Source: Succinimonas amylolytica DSM 2873 (GTDB lineage: Bacteria > Pseudomonadota > Gammaproteobacteria > Enterobacterales > Succinivibrionaceae). Taken from it: a DNA stretch of 55,099 nucleotides. The notes under the pieces are model-generated. The model was given only the letters and a program-made list of their open reading frames with translations. It was not told the DNA's origin and searched no databases. Positions 17,648 through 27,382 of the stretch are shown here, in pieces. Numbering within the stretch: the stretch's first letter is position 1; each line of letters begins with the position of its first letter. Where the stretch lies: positions 941,558-996,656 of the forward strand of contig NZ_KB899636.1 of NCBI RefSeq assembly GCF_000378405.1, in the 5' to 3' direction. A program made the translations under genes and the position numbers.

Positions 17648-18973
17648 TTATTCAGGATGGCAGACAACACATTTCTGTCTTTCACCTAGCGGCTTAACTT
17701 CTCTTTCCGCCTCTCCGATATAGATCTGACGGGGCCTTCCGATACGTGAAGCGGGATCCTCGTTCATTTCGATCCAGTGGCTTATCCAGCCGACGGTACG
17801 GGCCAGTGCGAAAATTACGGTAAACATGTTGGTGGGAATGCCGATAGCATTCAGCACTATTCCAGAGTAGAAATCCACGTTCGGGTACAGCTTGTGTTCG
17901 ATGAAGTAATCGTCGTGCAGTGCGATTTCTTCCAGCTTCATGGCAACGTCCAGGAGGGGGTGATTGCTGATATGAAGCTCGTTCAGAACCTCGTGACAGG
18001 TCTGCCGCATTACCTTGGCACGGGGATCATAGTTCTTGTAAACCCTATGGCCGAAGCCCATGAGGCGGAACGGATCGTTCTTGTCCTTGGCTTTGGCGAT
18101 GTACTGCGGAATACGCTCGACGGTGCCGATGCGCTCCAGCATCCGGAGACAGGCCTCGTTAGCACCGCCGTGAGCGGGACCCCACAGTGAGGCAAGACCG
18201 GCAGCGATACAGGCGTAAGGGTTTGCTCCGGAGGACCCCGCAATGCGTACCGAGGAAGTGGAGGCGTTCTGCTCGTGGTCGGCGTGAAGAATGAAGATCC
18301 TGTCCAGGGCTCTTTCTATTACCGGATTGACTTCGTAGTCCTCGCACGGTGTGGCAAACATCATGTTCAGGAAGTTTCCGGCGTAGCTCAGGGAGTTCTT
18401 CGGGAACATGAACGGCTGTCCGATGGAATACTTGTACGACATGGCGGCCAGGGTTGGCATCTTGGCGATAAGGCGCATGGCGGTGAGCTCTCGCTGTTCC
18501 GGATCATAGATGTCCAGAGAGTCGTGATAGAACGCGGAAAGTGCGCCGGCAATGCCGCACATGATGGCCATCGGGTGGGAATCGCGACGGAAGGCTTTGA
18601 ATAGCGAGTTGATCTGTTCGTGTACCAGAGTGTGGTGGGTGATGCGGTGCCTGAACTCGCGGTATTGCTCGTTGTCTGGAAGGTCGCCGTTCAGCAGCAG
18701 ATAGCACACCTGAAGGTAGTCGCACTGGGTGGCTAGCTGGTCAATGGGATAGCCCCGGTAAAGGAGTACTCCCCGGGCTCCGTCAATAAAGGTAATGTGG
18801 GATTTGCATGATGCTGTAGAGACAAAGCCGGGATCGTAGGTAAAGTACCCGTGGGATCCAAGAGCTCTTATATCAATAACTTCAGGACCGAGAGTTCCTT
18901 TCAGCATGGGCAGCTCTATGGGATCCATACCCGGTATGGAAAGAATAGCTGTCTTCTGAGCAGTATCAGACAT
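17648..18973 (-). CDS. gltA: Citrate synthase (type II)
   Basis: Citrate synthase condenses oxaloacetate and acetyl-CoA, entering the oxidative branch of the TCA cycle in the cytoplasm. The 441-residue product resembles the Gram-negative hexameric type (427 in E. coli). Motifs include the N-terminal small beta domain, [14 protein letters not shown] containing an active-site His, [14 protein letters not shown] with the second His, and [13 protein letters not shown] with the catalytic Asp. AAAGGAG lies 7 bases upstream of the ATG at 18973. In a host with fumarate reductase, its likely role is glutamate/2-oxoglutarate supply rather than a complete cycle (inference). The NADH-allosteric site cannot be judged by eye. 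Confidence 0.95.
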   Translation of the reverse strand: MSDTAQKTAILSIPGMDPIELPMLKGTLGPEVIDIRALGSHGYFTYDPGFVSTASCKSHITFIDGARGVLLYRGYPIDQLATQCDYLQVCYLLLNGDLPDNEQYREFRHRITHHTLVHEQINSLFKAFRRDSHPMAIMCGIAGALSAFYHDSLDIYDPEQRELTAMRLIAKMPTLAAMSYKYSIGQPFMFPKNSLSYAGNFLNMMFATPCEDYEVNPVIERALDRIFILHADHEQNASTSSVRIAGSSGANPYACIAAGLASLWGPAHGGANEACLRMLERIGTVERIPQYIAKAKDKNDPFRLMGFGHRVYKNYDPRAKVMRQTCHEVLNELHISNHPLLDVAMKLEEIALHDDYFIEHKLYPNVDFYSGIVLNAIGIPTNMFTVIFALARTVGWISHWIEMNEDPASRIGRPRQIYIGEAEREVKPLGERQKCVVCHPE

Positions 18974-19474
18974 TTATAAAACTCCTTTGTAAAAAACAAT
19001 TGAGAACCGTCATGTTTTTTCCGAGGCCGCAGTTGGACAAGGGGACTAACCTGACGATACCCTGCCAGTTACTTTGCTGCCAAATATCCGTCTTTTATCC
19101 GATTCGGAAATCGTGTTGCAGAGCGGGAGAACGCAGCACCTCCGTGTGGCAGGCCTACGGAGGTTTGGGGGCAGTGCCAGGCTCTGACAATCCTGAGTCT
19201 GTCAGGAACCGATCCCGCTCCCGGTATTGTACACTTACTGGCCGGTCTAAGCTAAGAGTCCTGTCCCAGTCGGGGAATATAAACACTACAACGTCTGAAA
19301 AGAGCATTCTCAGACTGTGTTCTCAGGCAGCGGATTCCGGTGTAATCAGGGAGCTCCTAGGCATTTTTTCTTTGATAATCTCCCCGTCCCGGTGCAGTAT
19401 TTTACACTTTGTCTCCTGAAAATAGAATTAAAATTAAGCGTTCATAGTCATGGAACGCAGGAGACATATAAGAA

Positions 19475-19503
19475 TTCCCTGAAGTTCAGGGAAGTCTGAC
19501 TTC
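19475..19503. promoter_or_regulatory. Two nested palindromes, candidate operator
   Basis: TTCCCTGAA-G-TTCAGGGAA at 19475-19493 is a perfect 19-base dyad. It overlaps a second perfect dyad, GAAGT-CTG-ACTTC, at 19491-19503. They lie about 55 bases upstream of the -10 box of the PilZ-like gene, a position compatible with a regulator binding site. RNA hairpin function is also possible, but no T-run follows. Confidence 0.5.
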
Positions 19504-19554
19504 ATTTCCAATCCTGGATCTCCGGCAGAACCGAAGAGCCGGTTTCTGGCGATT

Positions 19555-19563
19555 TGTTATAAT
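19555..19563 (+). promoter_or_regulatory. Extended -10 promoter of PilZ-like gene
   Basis: TGTTATAAT at 19555-19563 contains a consensus TATAAT with an upstream TG; no clear -35 is present. It lies 57 bases before the ATG. Confidence 0.55.
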
Positions 19564-19620
19564 ATCCGATATGTCGTCTGTGGGAGCGGACGACAGTACA
19601 GGATCAGGAAAGGGGACAGC

Positions 19621-20223
19621 ATGGGGCAGCTTCATGAAATACCATTCAGCATACCGGCTGAGCTGGAATTTGTTCCGGGTGGAAATAATATTCCGGAACC
19701 TTCAGAGCTTGAGCAGGAGATTCCGGAGCTTTTCAGGCTTAGAGGGCGTTTTCCCGATCTTGCGGGGCGGTGTTCCCGGGAGATTGCGGCCGAAGGAAAA
19801 CACTTCGATGCGCTTCTGGAGCTGGTGCTTCTCCAGCGGGAAGAAATCCTGAGGCTGGAAAGACTTCTGATCCAGGAAAGGATTTCAGGAAGGATTTTTC
19901 CCCGTACCTGCACCTTCGGAGGCAGCGGTTTCGGCATTTCCAATGAGGAACTGGAAAAGGTATCCGGGGAAGTGTTTTCCGGAAAGCTGGGAGACTGCTA
20001 CCGGGTCAGGCTGTATTTCCCGGAACAGGGGAATGCTGTTTATGCTTATGCGGTGCTGGATGATGCGGATGCTGGGGGTGCTGGAATAGTCCGGCATTTT
20101 TCTTTCATAAGACTGCGTCCTGAGGATGAGGATGCCATTGTGGAAATGGTATTTGCCCGGGAACGGGATTTTCTCAGAAAGCGTAGCGATGCCCGGGTAC
20201 GGGAGCAGGAGCAGTGTCAGTAG
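19621..20223 (+). CDS. PilZ-like domain protein
   Basis: A 200-residue soluble protein with an N-terminal acidic and leucine-rich helical part (about residues 28-88, likely coiled coil) followed by a small beta domain. RIFPR at residues 91-95 fits the RxxxR c-di-GMP motif, and GGSGFG at 100-105 sits where PilZ has (D/N)xSxxG, with Gly replacing Asp/Asn. The end, RHFSFIRLRPEDEDAIVEMVFARERDFLRKR (given here as RHFSFIRLRPEDED plus VFARERDF), resembles the usual PilZ C-terminus. PilZ proteins are c-di-GMP receptors, which would link it to the EAL protein upstream in the window. The family call is moderate and binding is uncertain because of the altered second motif. AGGAAAGGGG precedes the ATG. 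Confidence 0.55.
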   Translation: MGQLHEIPFSIPAELEFVPGGNNIPEPSELEQEIPELFRLRGRFPDLAGRCSREIAAEGKHFDALLELVLLQREEILRLERLLIQERISGRIFPRTCTFGGSGFGISNEELEKVSGEVFSGKLGDCYRVRLYFPEQGNAVYAYAVLDDADAGGAGIVRHFSFIRLRPEDEDAIVEMVFARERDFLRKRSDARVREQEQCQ

Positions 20224-20494
20224 TTTTATAAGGTGCAGAAATGCTCCTGGCGGAATAATTCCCGGAAAATGTATTATTTTCAGTGGTGCTACTGCTCATT
20301 TTTTAACTCTGATTCTGTAGAGAAAACCCTGCTTGCAGGGAATTCAGTTATAATTTTTTGTCATTTGCTTTTCGGTAATTCTGATTACGGGAAATAATCA
20401 GGCATCGTGCCGGGAATTCGGACAGGATGTCAGCATCTGGGGCCTTTCAGATCCCGGTTTCGCTGTATCAGGATGTGTTACAGGCAGGTCTGGT

Positions 20495-21733
20495 GTGAAA
20501 AGAAAAATCTACAGTCCTATTTTTCTTTCGATGGGGCTCAGCTACGCGTTTTCATCGGGACGGCATCGCTTTGCGTCCGTAATCGCTTTTTTTTCCATGC
20601 TGGGAATCATGCTGGGGGTTGCGGCTCTCATTATTGTGGTTTCGGTAATGAACGGACTTGAGGGGGATCTCAAGGAGCGAGTGCTTTCCGAGGTGCCGCA
20701 TCTGGTGATTACCGGATCTTCCGGGACCATTCCCGAAAATACCGATATGAGCGGAGTGTTACGCATTCCCGGGGTAACTGCAGCCATGCCGGAGATTTCC
20801 GAAGAGGTGCTGATTCAGGGAGAAAACACCCTTACCGGAGCTCACCTCTATGGTATTTCTCCTGATAAGTACCCGGTTCATGACATTCTGCGTATTGATG
20901 CCGGATCCGAAGCTTTTTCCAGTTTGGAACCCCGGAGCTTCGAGGTGATTTTGGGCTCGCTGCTGGCCAATGCGCTCTCTGTAATGCCCGGAGATCGGGT
21001 GCGGATTATTTCCACCTCTGGTGTGCGTTATACACCGTTTGGTCGTGAGCCGGTACAGCGTCTTTTTACCGTTTCCGGGGTTTACAATCTGGGTGTCTCC
21101 TCTTCCGGCAGTGCTCCCATGATTCTGGCGAATATGGAGGATGTCAGAAAACTTGTCAGATATCCCCGGGATTCTGTTTCCGGGTTTCGGCTGTGGCTGA
21201 GCGATCCCTACGAGGTGGGGCAGGTACGTCAGGCAGTCGAGAAACTGGGATTTAAAATAGCTGCGGACTGGCGTGAAACCGAAGGGGAATTTTTTCAGAG
21301 TGTTGCCATGGAGAAGTTCATGATGACGCTGATGCTGGCACTTATTGTTGTGGTGGCAGGCTTCAATATGCTTTCTGCTCTTATTATGGTGGTGGCCGGA
21401 AAGCTTCAGGAAATAGCTATCCTGAGAACAATGGGAATGCCCTCCCGAACCATTATGGGAATTTTTGTGGTTGAGGGGGCGGTTTCCGGTATTGTCGGCA
21501 CCTGTCTTGGAACCGGACTGGGCATGTTTCTGGCAACCCATATAGGAGCCACCCTGCGGCTTACTGGACTTTATAAGTATTTCTGGGCCATGGCCGGCAT
21601 CCCGGTACGGGTGGACGCTTTTTCCGTGCTGGTAATAGCCATAAGCGCTGTTACGATGAGTTTTCTGGTAACTCTTTATCCGGCATTCCGGGCTTCCCGC
21701 ACCCGTCCGGTGGAGTTTCTAAGGTATGAATAA
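20495..21733 (+). CDS. lolC: Lipoprotein-releasing ABC transporter permease LolC
   Basis: LolC is one of two inner-membrane subunits of LolCDE, which extracts outer-membrane lipoproteins and passes them to the chaperone LolA. The 412-residue product (399 in E. coli) has one helix after the N-terminus, a large periplasmic domain, and three C-terminal helices. RYTPFGREPVQRLF (around residue 185) matches the LolA-binding hook loop, which identifies it as LolC rather than LolE, and it ends in the family RPVEFLRYE. The start is GTG at 20495 with only a weak ribosome site (CAGG). A TATAAT at 20349-20354 lacks a good -35. lolD follows after 45 bases. Confidence 0.92.
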   Translation: MKRKIYSPIFLSMGLSYAFSSGRHRFASVIAFFSMLGIMLGVAALIIVVSVMNGLEGDLKERVLSEVPHLVITGSSGTIPENTDMSGVLRIPGVTAAMPEISEEVLIQGENTLTGAHLYGISPDKYPVHDILRIDAGSEAFSSLEPRSFEVILGSLLANALSVMPGDRVRIISTSGVRYTPFGREPVQRLFTVSGVYNLGVSSSGSAPMILANMEDVRKLVRYPRDSVSGFRLWLSDPYEVGQVRQAVEKLGFKIAADWRETEGEFFQSVAMEKFMMTLMLALIVVVAGFNMLSALIMVVAGKLQEIAILRTMGMPSRTIMGIFVVEGAVSGIVGTCLGTGLGMFLATHIGATLRLTGLYKYFWAMAGIPVRVDAFSVLVIAISAVTMSFLVTLYPAFRASRTRPVEFLRYE

Positions 21734-21778
21734 TCAGCAGGGGAATCGCGGGACAGAAGAACAAAGGAATCAGTCATA

Positions 21779-22456
21779 ATGGACAGTAAAAAGCTTTTGG
21801 AGGTTTCTGCTCTTACCCGGGTGTATCGGGAAGGCGACATTGAAACCAATGTGCTCCGGGGAGTGGATTTCAGCCTTGACGCTCACGAAATGACGGCGGT
21901 GGTGGGGGCATCCGGATCCGGAAAGAGCACGCTTCTTCATATCCTGGGAACACTCGATGCCCCAACCTCCGGAAAAGTGCTGTTCAGGGGACAGGATTTG
22001 TTTCGAATGAACCATGCCGCGTTGTCATCATTTAGGAACCGGCATTTGGGGTTTGTGTATCAGTTCCATCATCTTCTGGCAGACTTTTCGGCATTTGAGA
22101 ATGTGTCCATGCCGCTTCTTATTGCCGGAGTGCCGCGGAACGAGATTACCGAAAGAGTCACTGTGCTCCTGGAAAGGGTTGGACTCAAGGATCGCATGCA
22201 TCACCGCAGCTCTGAACTGTCTGGGGGGGAAAGACAGAGAGTAGCCATTGCACGGGCCATTGTGAACAAGCCGGATCTTCTTCTGGCCGACGAACCAACC
22301 GGAAATCTGGATCATAGAAGCGCTGGCAGCGTGTTCGACTTGCTTCTGGAACTGCGTGAGGAGTCCGGGTGTGCCATGATGGTGGTAACACACGACCGGG
22401 ATCTGGCCTCCCGGTTTGAAAGAGTGCTGACCATGAGAGACGGGGTTATTCAGTGA
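21779..22456 (+). CDS. lolD: Lipoprotein-releasing ABC transporter ATPase LolD
   Basis: The 225-residue cytoplasmic ATPase powers LolCDE. It shows Walker [10 protein letters not shown] near residue 41, the Q-loop with [12 protein letters not shown], signature [14 protein letters not shown] and Walker [13 protein letters not shown]. The length is close to E. coli LolD (233). The stop at 22456 lies one base before the start of lolE, so translation is probably coupled. Confidence 0.95.
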   Translation: MDSKKLLEVSALTRVYREGDIETNVLRGVDFSLDAHEMTAVVGASGSGKSTLLHILGTLDAPTSGKVLFRGQDLFRMNHAALSSFRNRHLGFVYQFHHLLADFSAFENVSMPLLIAGVPRNEITERVTVLLERVGLKDRMHHRSSELSGGERQRVAIARAIVNKPDLLLADEPTGNLDHRSAGSVFDLLLELREESGCAMMVVTHDRDLASRFERVLTMRDGVIQ

Positions 22457-22457
22457 T

Positions 22458-23765
22458 ATGAACAAGCTGCTTCCTGCCTTAATCGGGCTCAGATTCTCCT
22501 CCTCCGGAAAAAAGACCATGATGTCCGGCTTTATCAGCAGGGCTTCCGGAATCGGCGTTGCCATCGGAGTAATAGCCATTCTGGTAGGGCTTTCTGCTAT
22601 GAACGGTTTTGAGAGAGAGCTCCGGTATCGGGTTCTGGGTGTTATTCCGGCGGCGGAAATATATCCTGCAGAAGGGGAATATATCTTGAATGCGTCTATA
22701 AAAGCCGCTGTTTTGGAAGAAAGTCCCGCGGTGGAGGCAGCGGCCCCGGAAATTGTTATTAATGGACTGGTTTCCTATAACGGCATCTACAAGGGGGTGC
22801 AGGTTCGGGCCGTGAATCCGGCGCGGGAACTTCGGGTACTCAGGCTGAGTCCGTTCATAAAAGAGGGGAGCTTTTTGGAATCAGGGAACGGAGATTTTAA
22901 AACGGAGATCAGTGGTAAACATAGCGGGATTGTGCTGGGAAGCCGGATTGCCAGGAAACTCGGAGTTAATATCGGCGATACCGTGGATTTCCTGACTGCT
23001 GGACAGAGCTCGGAGGATTCCCGGGAGGCAAGCGGTCCCAAGGCTCTGAATTCGGTACCTTTCCGGGTGGCGGGAATTTTGGAGATCGGGGGCCAGCTAG
23101 ATGCCGCTGTGGCGTTTATAAACATTGATGCCGCCAGGAAATTTCTCAATCTTCCAGAGGATGCCGCCAATAACATTGCCTATAGAACCGCGAATATTTT
23201 CGAGGCAGGGACCGAATGTCTTGAAGGAGCCAGATATCTGGCGGACAGGGAGTCTGCAGGGTCTCTGTATGTTCGGAGCTGGATGTCTGTGCAGGGACGC
23301 CTTTACAACGATATTCAGATGATAAGATCCATTCTTTATCTGGCGCTGTTTCTGGTGATATCAGTGGCCTGTTTCAATATTGTTTCCAGTTTGATAATGG
23401 CCATAAACGACAAACGCTCCGAGGTTGCCATCCTCCTGTCCATGGGGTATTCCAGAATGGCGGTAATTCAGACCTTTGCGGTTCAGGGGGCTGTCAGCGG
23501 CTGTGCTGGAGCGGCTATAGGAATTGTCCTGGGAATCCCTGCTGCGATATATCTCTCTGAAATTGTGACAGGTATTGAGACTTTATTCGGATTTCATGTA
23601 CTGAACCAGAATGTGTATTTTATAGGCTTTGTGCCCACGGAATTTCATTGGTCGGATGCTGCAGCTGTAGCTGGAATTGCGGTATTTATGAGTTTTGCGG
23701 CTACGGTGATTCCAGCCGTAATGGCATCAGGAATCAAGCCGGCCCTGGAGCTTTCTGGGAAATAG
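22458..23765 (+). CDS. lolE: Lipoprotein-releasing ABC transporter permease LolE
   Basis: The second LolCDE membrane subunit, 435 residues against 414 in E. coli. LSAMNGFERELRYR after the first helix, SGKHSGIVLGSRIARKL in the periplasmic domain, DIQMIRSILYLALFLVISVACFNIVSS (shown as DIQMIRSILYLA and ACFNIVSSL) before the second helix, and LNQNVYFIGFVPTEFHW near the end match LolE. It lacks the PFGR hook seen in the first permease, consistent with LolE. About 20 extra residues, including the EDSREASG segment near residue 185, lie in the periplasmic domain. It is the last gene of the lolCDE operon. Confidence 0.92.
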   Translation: MNKLLPALIGLRFSSSGKKTMMSGFISRASGIGVAIGVIAILVGLSAMNGFERELRYRVLGVIPAAEIYPAEGEYILNASIKAAVLEESPAVEAAAPEIVINGLVSYNGIYKGVQVRAVNPARELRVLRLSPFIKEGSFLESGNGDFKTEISGKHSGIVLGSRIARKLGVNIGDTVDFLTAGQSSEDSREASGPKALNSVPFRVAGILEIGGQLDAAVAFINIDAARKFLNLPEDAANNIAYRTANIFEAGTECLEGARYLADRESAGSLYVRSWMSVQGRLYNDIQMIRSILYLALFLVISVACFNIVSSLIMAINDKRSEVAILLSMGYSRMAVIQTFAVQGAVSGCAGAAIGIVLGIPAAIYLSEIVTGIETLFGFHVLNQNVYFIGFVPTEFHWSDAAAVAGIAVFMSFAATVIPAVMASGIKPALELSGK

Positions 23766-23850
23766 CTTTTCCAAAAATCCAGATTCGCCAGTTTTTTTGC
23801 GCTTTTAGTTCCCTTTTTTCAAATCTTGCTGGTCATAACAAGGAGTTTAT

Positions 23851-25425
23851 ATGGAGCCTTATTCTGCCGGTTTTTTATCACTACTGCCACCGGTATTAGC
23901 GGTAATTTTGGCTCTTAAAACCAAGGAAGTGTACTCGTCCCTTATTTTCGGCATAATGTCAGGAGCGCTGATTTATTCCTTTATGTCCGGAGGAGATTCT
24001 CTGATTCGTCCGATAGAGGTATCAGTAGAGATCCTGAGTGCAAAATTCGATTTAAAGATTGCGATTTTCTGTGCTCTTCTGGGAGCTCTGATCAGTGTCA
24101 TTAATGCTTCCGGTGGGATCCGGGAATACGGAAACTGGGCCCGTAAAAAATTACAGACACGAAGAAAGGCTCTGTTCTCTACCATGTTTTTGGGGATAGT
24201 GATATTCATTGACGATTATTTTAACTGTCTTACAGTAGGTACCGTCATGAAGCCAGTGACTGATGCCCAGAAGATTTCCCGGGAAAAGCTGGCTTTTATT
24301 ATTGATAGCACGGCGGCCCCGATCTGCATCATTGCTCCGATTTCCTCCTGGGCTGTGGCGGTAAGCTCAAATCTGACCACTGAAGCTTCGTCAGAAACGC
24401 CTTTTATGATATTCATATCCTGCATTCCCTGGAATTTCTATGCCATATTTTGTCTTTGTTTCGTGCTTCTTGTTATAGCATTGGACTTTGATTTCGGTCC
24501 CATGCGCCGGGCTGAGCAGCGCCATCAGGAAAGCCTGGAAGAACAGGCAGGTCGTGAGGATTCCCATGTTCTTCAGGATAACGGAGTCAAAGCCAAGGCT
24601 TCCGGGACGATCAGCGATATCCTGATACCGATATGCAGTCTGATAACAGCCACGGCACTTGCCATGCTGTATACCGGTGGATTTTGGAAAGATGGCGAGG
24701 CTTTTCATTCGGCAGTTCAGGCTATGGGGGCATCGGATCCCTCGTTTTCCCTGATTCTCGGAGCTTTGGTTGGGCTTCTGGCAGCGTTTTTAAAATACAT
24801 TCCGAAGAGGATCTCCACCATGGATGATTTTATGAAGAATGCTGTCAGGGGAGCTCAGAACATGTTGCCGGCTATTATTATTCTGATGCTGGCATGGACT
24901 CTTTCCGGAGTTACCAGAGAGCTTCTGGAGGCCCCGAAATTTATTGGCTCTCTGATTTCTGCTGATAATGGGATGGTAGCGGCGTTACTGCCTGCGTTTG
25001 CGTTTATTCTCTCCGGATTTCTTTCGTTTGCCGTAGGTACCGCCTGGGGGACTTTCGGCATTCTGATTCCCATTATTATCAGTGTATTCGAGGCAGTTTT
25101 TCCGGGAAATTCCGAATATCTTTATATAGTCCTTTCCGCCACTCTGGCCGGATCGGTGTTCGGTGATCACTGTTCCCCCATTTCGGATACTACCATTCTT
25201 TCTTCTGCCGGTGCCGGGTGTGAGCATGTCAACCATGTAGGCACTCAGCTTCCCTACAGTATTTTTATTGCTGCAGTGAGCCTTTTGGGATATTTGATGG
25301 CAGGATTTACCAGGAGTCTTTCTGCCAGTCTGATTTTCTCTCTGGCGGTGCTTCTGGGAGGCCTTCTCATGATAAGAAGCCGGGTGCAGCGAAAAGCTCA
25401 GACTGAGAATGCGGAAAAAGCCTAA
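23851..25425 (+). CDS. NhaC-family Na+/H+ antiporter
   Basis: A 524-residue polytopic inner-membrane protein with about 11-13 hydrophobic segments. FIDDYFNCLTVGTVMKPVTD near residue 120, DSTAAPICIIAPISSWA near 150 and GSVFGDHCSPISDTTILSS near 432 are hallmarks of the NhaC antiporter group and carry the likely ion-site acidic residues. A long hydrophilic loop (about 215-250, rich in Glu, Gln and Arg) lies mid-protein. It probably exchanges Na+ for protons; other NhaC relatives exchange organic acids such as malate and lactate, so the substrate is inferred. It converges on ettA, sharing the terminator region. Confidence 0.85.
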   Translation: MEPYSAGFLSLLPPVLAVILALKTKEVYSSLIFGIMSGALIYSFMSGGDSLIRPIEVSVEILSAKFDLKIAIFCALLGALISVINASGGIREYGNWARKKLQTRRKALFSTMFLGIVIFIDDYFNCLTVGTVMKPVTDAQKISREKLAFIIDSTAAPICIIAPISSWAVAVSSNLTTEASSETPFMIFISCIPWNFYAIFCLCFVLLVIALDFDFGPMRRAEQRHQESLEEQAGREDSHVLQDNGVKAKASGTISDILIPICSLITATALAMLYTGGFWKDGEAFHSAVQAMGASDPSFSLILGALVGLLAAFLKYIPKRISTMDDFMKNAVRGAQNMLPAIIILMLAWTLSGVTRELLEAPKFIGSLISADNGMVAALLPAFAFILSGFLSFAVGTAWGTFGILIPIIISVFEAVFPGNSEYLYIVLSATLAGSVFGDHCSPISDTTILSSAGAGCEHVNHVGTQLPYSIFIAAVSLLGYLMAGFTRSLSASLIFSLAVLLGGLLMIRSRVQRKAQTENAEKA

Positions 25426-25494
25426 AGGGGTATTTATTCCAGTTTTTTTGAAGTTCTCAGTAATGCCAGGAGAGCGGCCCAAAGGATAAGAGTG

Positions 25495-25530
25495 AAAAAA
25501 GGACGGGATTCGATTTAAAATTCCGTCCTT
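25495..25530 (-). terminator. Terminator of ettA
   Basis: AAGGACGGGATT at 25499-25510 pairs with AATTCCGTCCTT at 25519-25530 (12 pairs, one G-T), with an 8-base loop. On the minus strand the stem runs into TTTTTT at 25495-25500. It may also block read-through from the antiporter gene. Confidence 0.85.
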
Positions 25531-25563
25531 ATCAATCTCCGTTAAGTGCCGGTTTTTCGCAAG

Positions 25564-27228
25564 CTACACTACGTTCCTGAACTTACGGCGATGCGGCTTT
25601 ATGGAGTCGACCCCGTATGTTTTTACCTTCCACTCTTCATATTCTGTAAAGTTTCCGGCGTAGAAGGTGACTTGCCCGTCATCCTGGTAGTCAATGATGT
25701 GGGTAGCGATACGGTCAAGGAACCAGCGGTCATGTGAGATAACCATGGCGGATCCCGGGAATTCCAGAAGAGCGTTTTCCAGTGCTCGCAGCGTTTCTAC
25801 GTCCAGATCGTTGGTAGGTTCGTCCAGGAGTAGCAGATTACCGCCTACCTGGAGGAGCTTGGCCAGCTGCAGCCGGCCTCTTTCACCGCCAGACAGGTCG
25901 CCGACTCTTTTCTGCTGGTCGGTACCTTTGAAATTGAAGCGGCCAATGTAGGATCTGGCCGGAATTTCATAGCTGCCGACCTTCAGGATATCCTGACCGT
26001 TTGAAATTTCTTCGAACACGGTTTTGGAATTGTCCATTTTGTCGCGGAACTGCTCCACATAAGCCAGTTTGACAGTGCTGCCCAGTTCAATGGTACCGGA
26101 ATCAGGCTTTTCCTGACCGGTTATCATTCTGAAGAGGGTGGATTTGCCAGCGCCGTTGGGCCCGATAATGCCGACAATGGCACCCTTGGGAATTGAAAAT
26201 GACAGGTTGTCAATAAGAGTACGGTCGCCGTAGCTCTTGGTAACGCCAGTTACCTCCAGTACTTTGTCACCTAGTCTGTCCCCAGGCGGAATGAAGAGTT
26301 CGTTTGTTTCATTGCGCTTCTGGTACTCGGCGCTGTTTAGCTCTTCAAAGCGTGCCAAACGAGCCTTGGATTTGGCATGACGTCCTTTGGGGTTTTGTTT
26401 GACCCATTCCAGTTCCCTGGCAATGGACTTCTGCCGTGCTGATTCCTGACTCTCCTCCTGTTTCAGGCGGTTTTCCTTCTGTTCCAGCCAGGAGGAATAA
26501 TTTCCCTGCCAGGGAATGCCTTCACCGCGGTCCAGCTCAAGAATCCATCCGGCAACGTTATCCAGAAAATAGCGGTCATGGGTTACGGCTACCACGGTTC
26601 CGGGGTACTGGTGCAGGAAATCCTCCAGCCAGGCAATGGATTCTGCATCCAGATGGTTGGTGGGTTCATCAAGAAGTAACATGTCGGGCTGCTCCAGAAG
26701 CAGACGGCAGAGAGCTACCCGGCGCCGTTCGCCGCCGGAAAGCACCTTGATCTGAGTGTCACCGTCCGGGAGTCTCAGGGCATCGGCAGCCTTTTCAATC
26801 TGGTTGTCCATGTTATGTCCGTCACCTGCCTGGATAATGGCTTCCAGATCAGCCTGTTCCTTGGCCAGGGCATCAAAATCAGCATCCGGTTCGGCATAGG
26901 CAGCATAGATTTCGTCAAGCCGTTTCAGAGCTTGGGATACTTCACCCAGAGCCTCTTCCACGGTTTCGCGCACGGTCTTTTCGGGATCGAGACGTGGTTC
27001 CTGCGGCAGATAGCCGATTTTGATTCCTGGTTGCGGTCTGGCTTCGCCCTCTATTTCGGTATCAATGCCGGCCATAATTTTTAAAAGAGTGGATTTTCCC
27101 GCACCGTTAAGACCCAGCACTCCGATCTTGGCGCCAGGAAAGAAAGACAGGGAAATATTTTTCAGAATGAACCTTTTTGGGGGAACGATTTTTCCCACTC
27201 GGTTCATGGTGTAGATAAACTGTGCCAT
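25564..27228 (-). CDS. ettA: Energy-dependent translational throttle protein EttA
   Basis: EttA is an ABC-F ATPase that binds the ribosomal E site and gates the first elongation step according to ATP/ADP. The 554-residue product (555 in E. coli) has two ATPase domains: Walker A GLNGAGKST near 36 and GPNGAGKST near 355, signatures LSGGERRRV and LSGGERGRL, and two DEPTN Walker B motifs. The P-site-tRNA-interaction arm between them (about 240-325) is rich in Gln, Glu, Lys and Arg. The start at 27228 is chosen because the protein then begins MAQFIYTMNRVGK as in the family; the upstream extension to 27261 is not conserved. GCAGGA precedes it. Confidence 0.96.
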   Translation of the reverse strand: MAQFIYTMNRVGKIVPPKRFILKNISLSFFPGAKIGVLGLNGAGKSTLLKIMAGIDTEIEGEARPQPGIKIGYLPQEPRLDPEKTVRETVEEALGEVSQALKRLDEIYAAYAEPDADFDALAKEQADLEAIIQAGDGHNMDNQIEKAADALRLPDGDTQIKVLSGGERRRVALCRLLLEQPDMLLLDEPTNHLDAESIAWLEDFLHQYPGTVVAVTHDRYFLDNVAGWILELDRGEGIPWQGNYSSWLEQKENRLKQEESQESARQKSIARELEWVKQNPKGRHAKSKARLARFEELNSAEYQKRNETNELFIPPGDRLGDKVLEVTGVTKSYGDRTLIDNLSFSIPKGAIVGIIGPNGAGKSTLFRMITGQEKPDSGTIELGSTVKLAYVEQFRDKMDNSKTVFEEISNGQDILKVGSYEIPARSYIGRFNFKGTDQQKRVGDLSGGERGRLQLAKLLQVGGNLLLLDEPTNDLDVETLRALENALLEFPGSAMVISHDRWFLDRIATHIIDYQDDGQVTFYAGNFTEYEEWKVKTYGVDSIKPHRRKFRNVV

Positions 27229-27324
27229 GGCAGTCCTGCAAGTAAAAAAACAAATACCCAAAAGTTTCTAAAGGATAGCACATTAGTGGGGCCCGTTAAA
27301 GTGAAAACGCCGTTATCGGGCAAT

Positions 27325-27348
27325 AAAAAAGCCCCCATAAGGAGGCTT
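27325..27348 (-). terminator. Terminator of frd operon
   Basis: On the minus strand AAGCCTCC and GGGGGCTT (plus 27341-27348 and 27329-27336) form a stem with one mismatch and loop TTAT, followed by TTTTTTATTG. It sits 35 bases downstream of frdD. Confidence 0.75.
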
Positions 27349-27382
27349 GAGATCTATGATTCCGGGTTCCCGGATTTTAACC

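Larger units (their letters stand above)
18974..19620. other. Divergent intergenic region gltA / PilZ-like gene
   Basis: A 647-base gap carrying the promoters of gltA (leftward) and the PilZ-like gene (rightward). The frame at 19000-19419 is not protein-like and is not called. Two similar segments, GTATTGTACACTT near 19224 and GTATTTTACACTT near 19399, form an imperfect direct repeat about 175 bases apart, of unknown meaning. Two nested palindromes at 19475-19503 are listed separately. Confidence 0.4.

Noticed and set aside
19224-19411. Direct repeat GTATT(G/T)TACACTT as ends of an insertion sequence
   Set aside because: Copies are in the same orientation, imperfect, and enclose no transposase.
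19000-19419. 139-codon plus-strand frame upstream of the PilZ-like gene
   Set aside because: Rich in Ser, Arg and Cys without any motif, no ribosome site, and overlaps the gltA promoter region.
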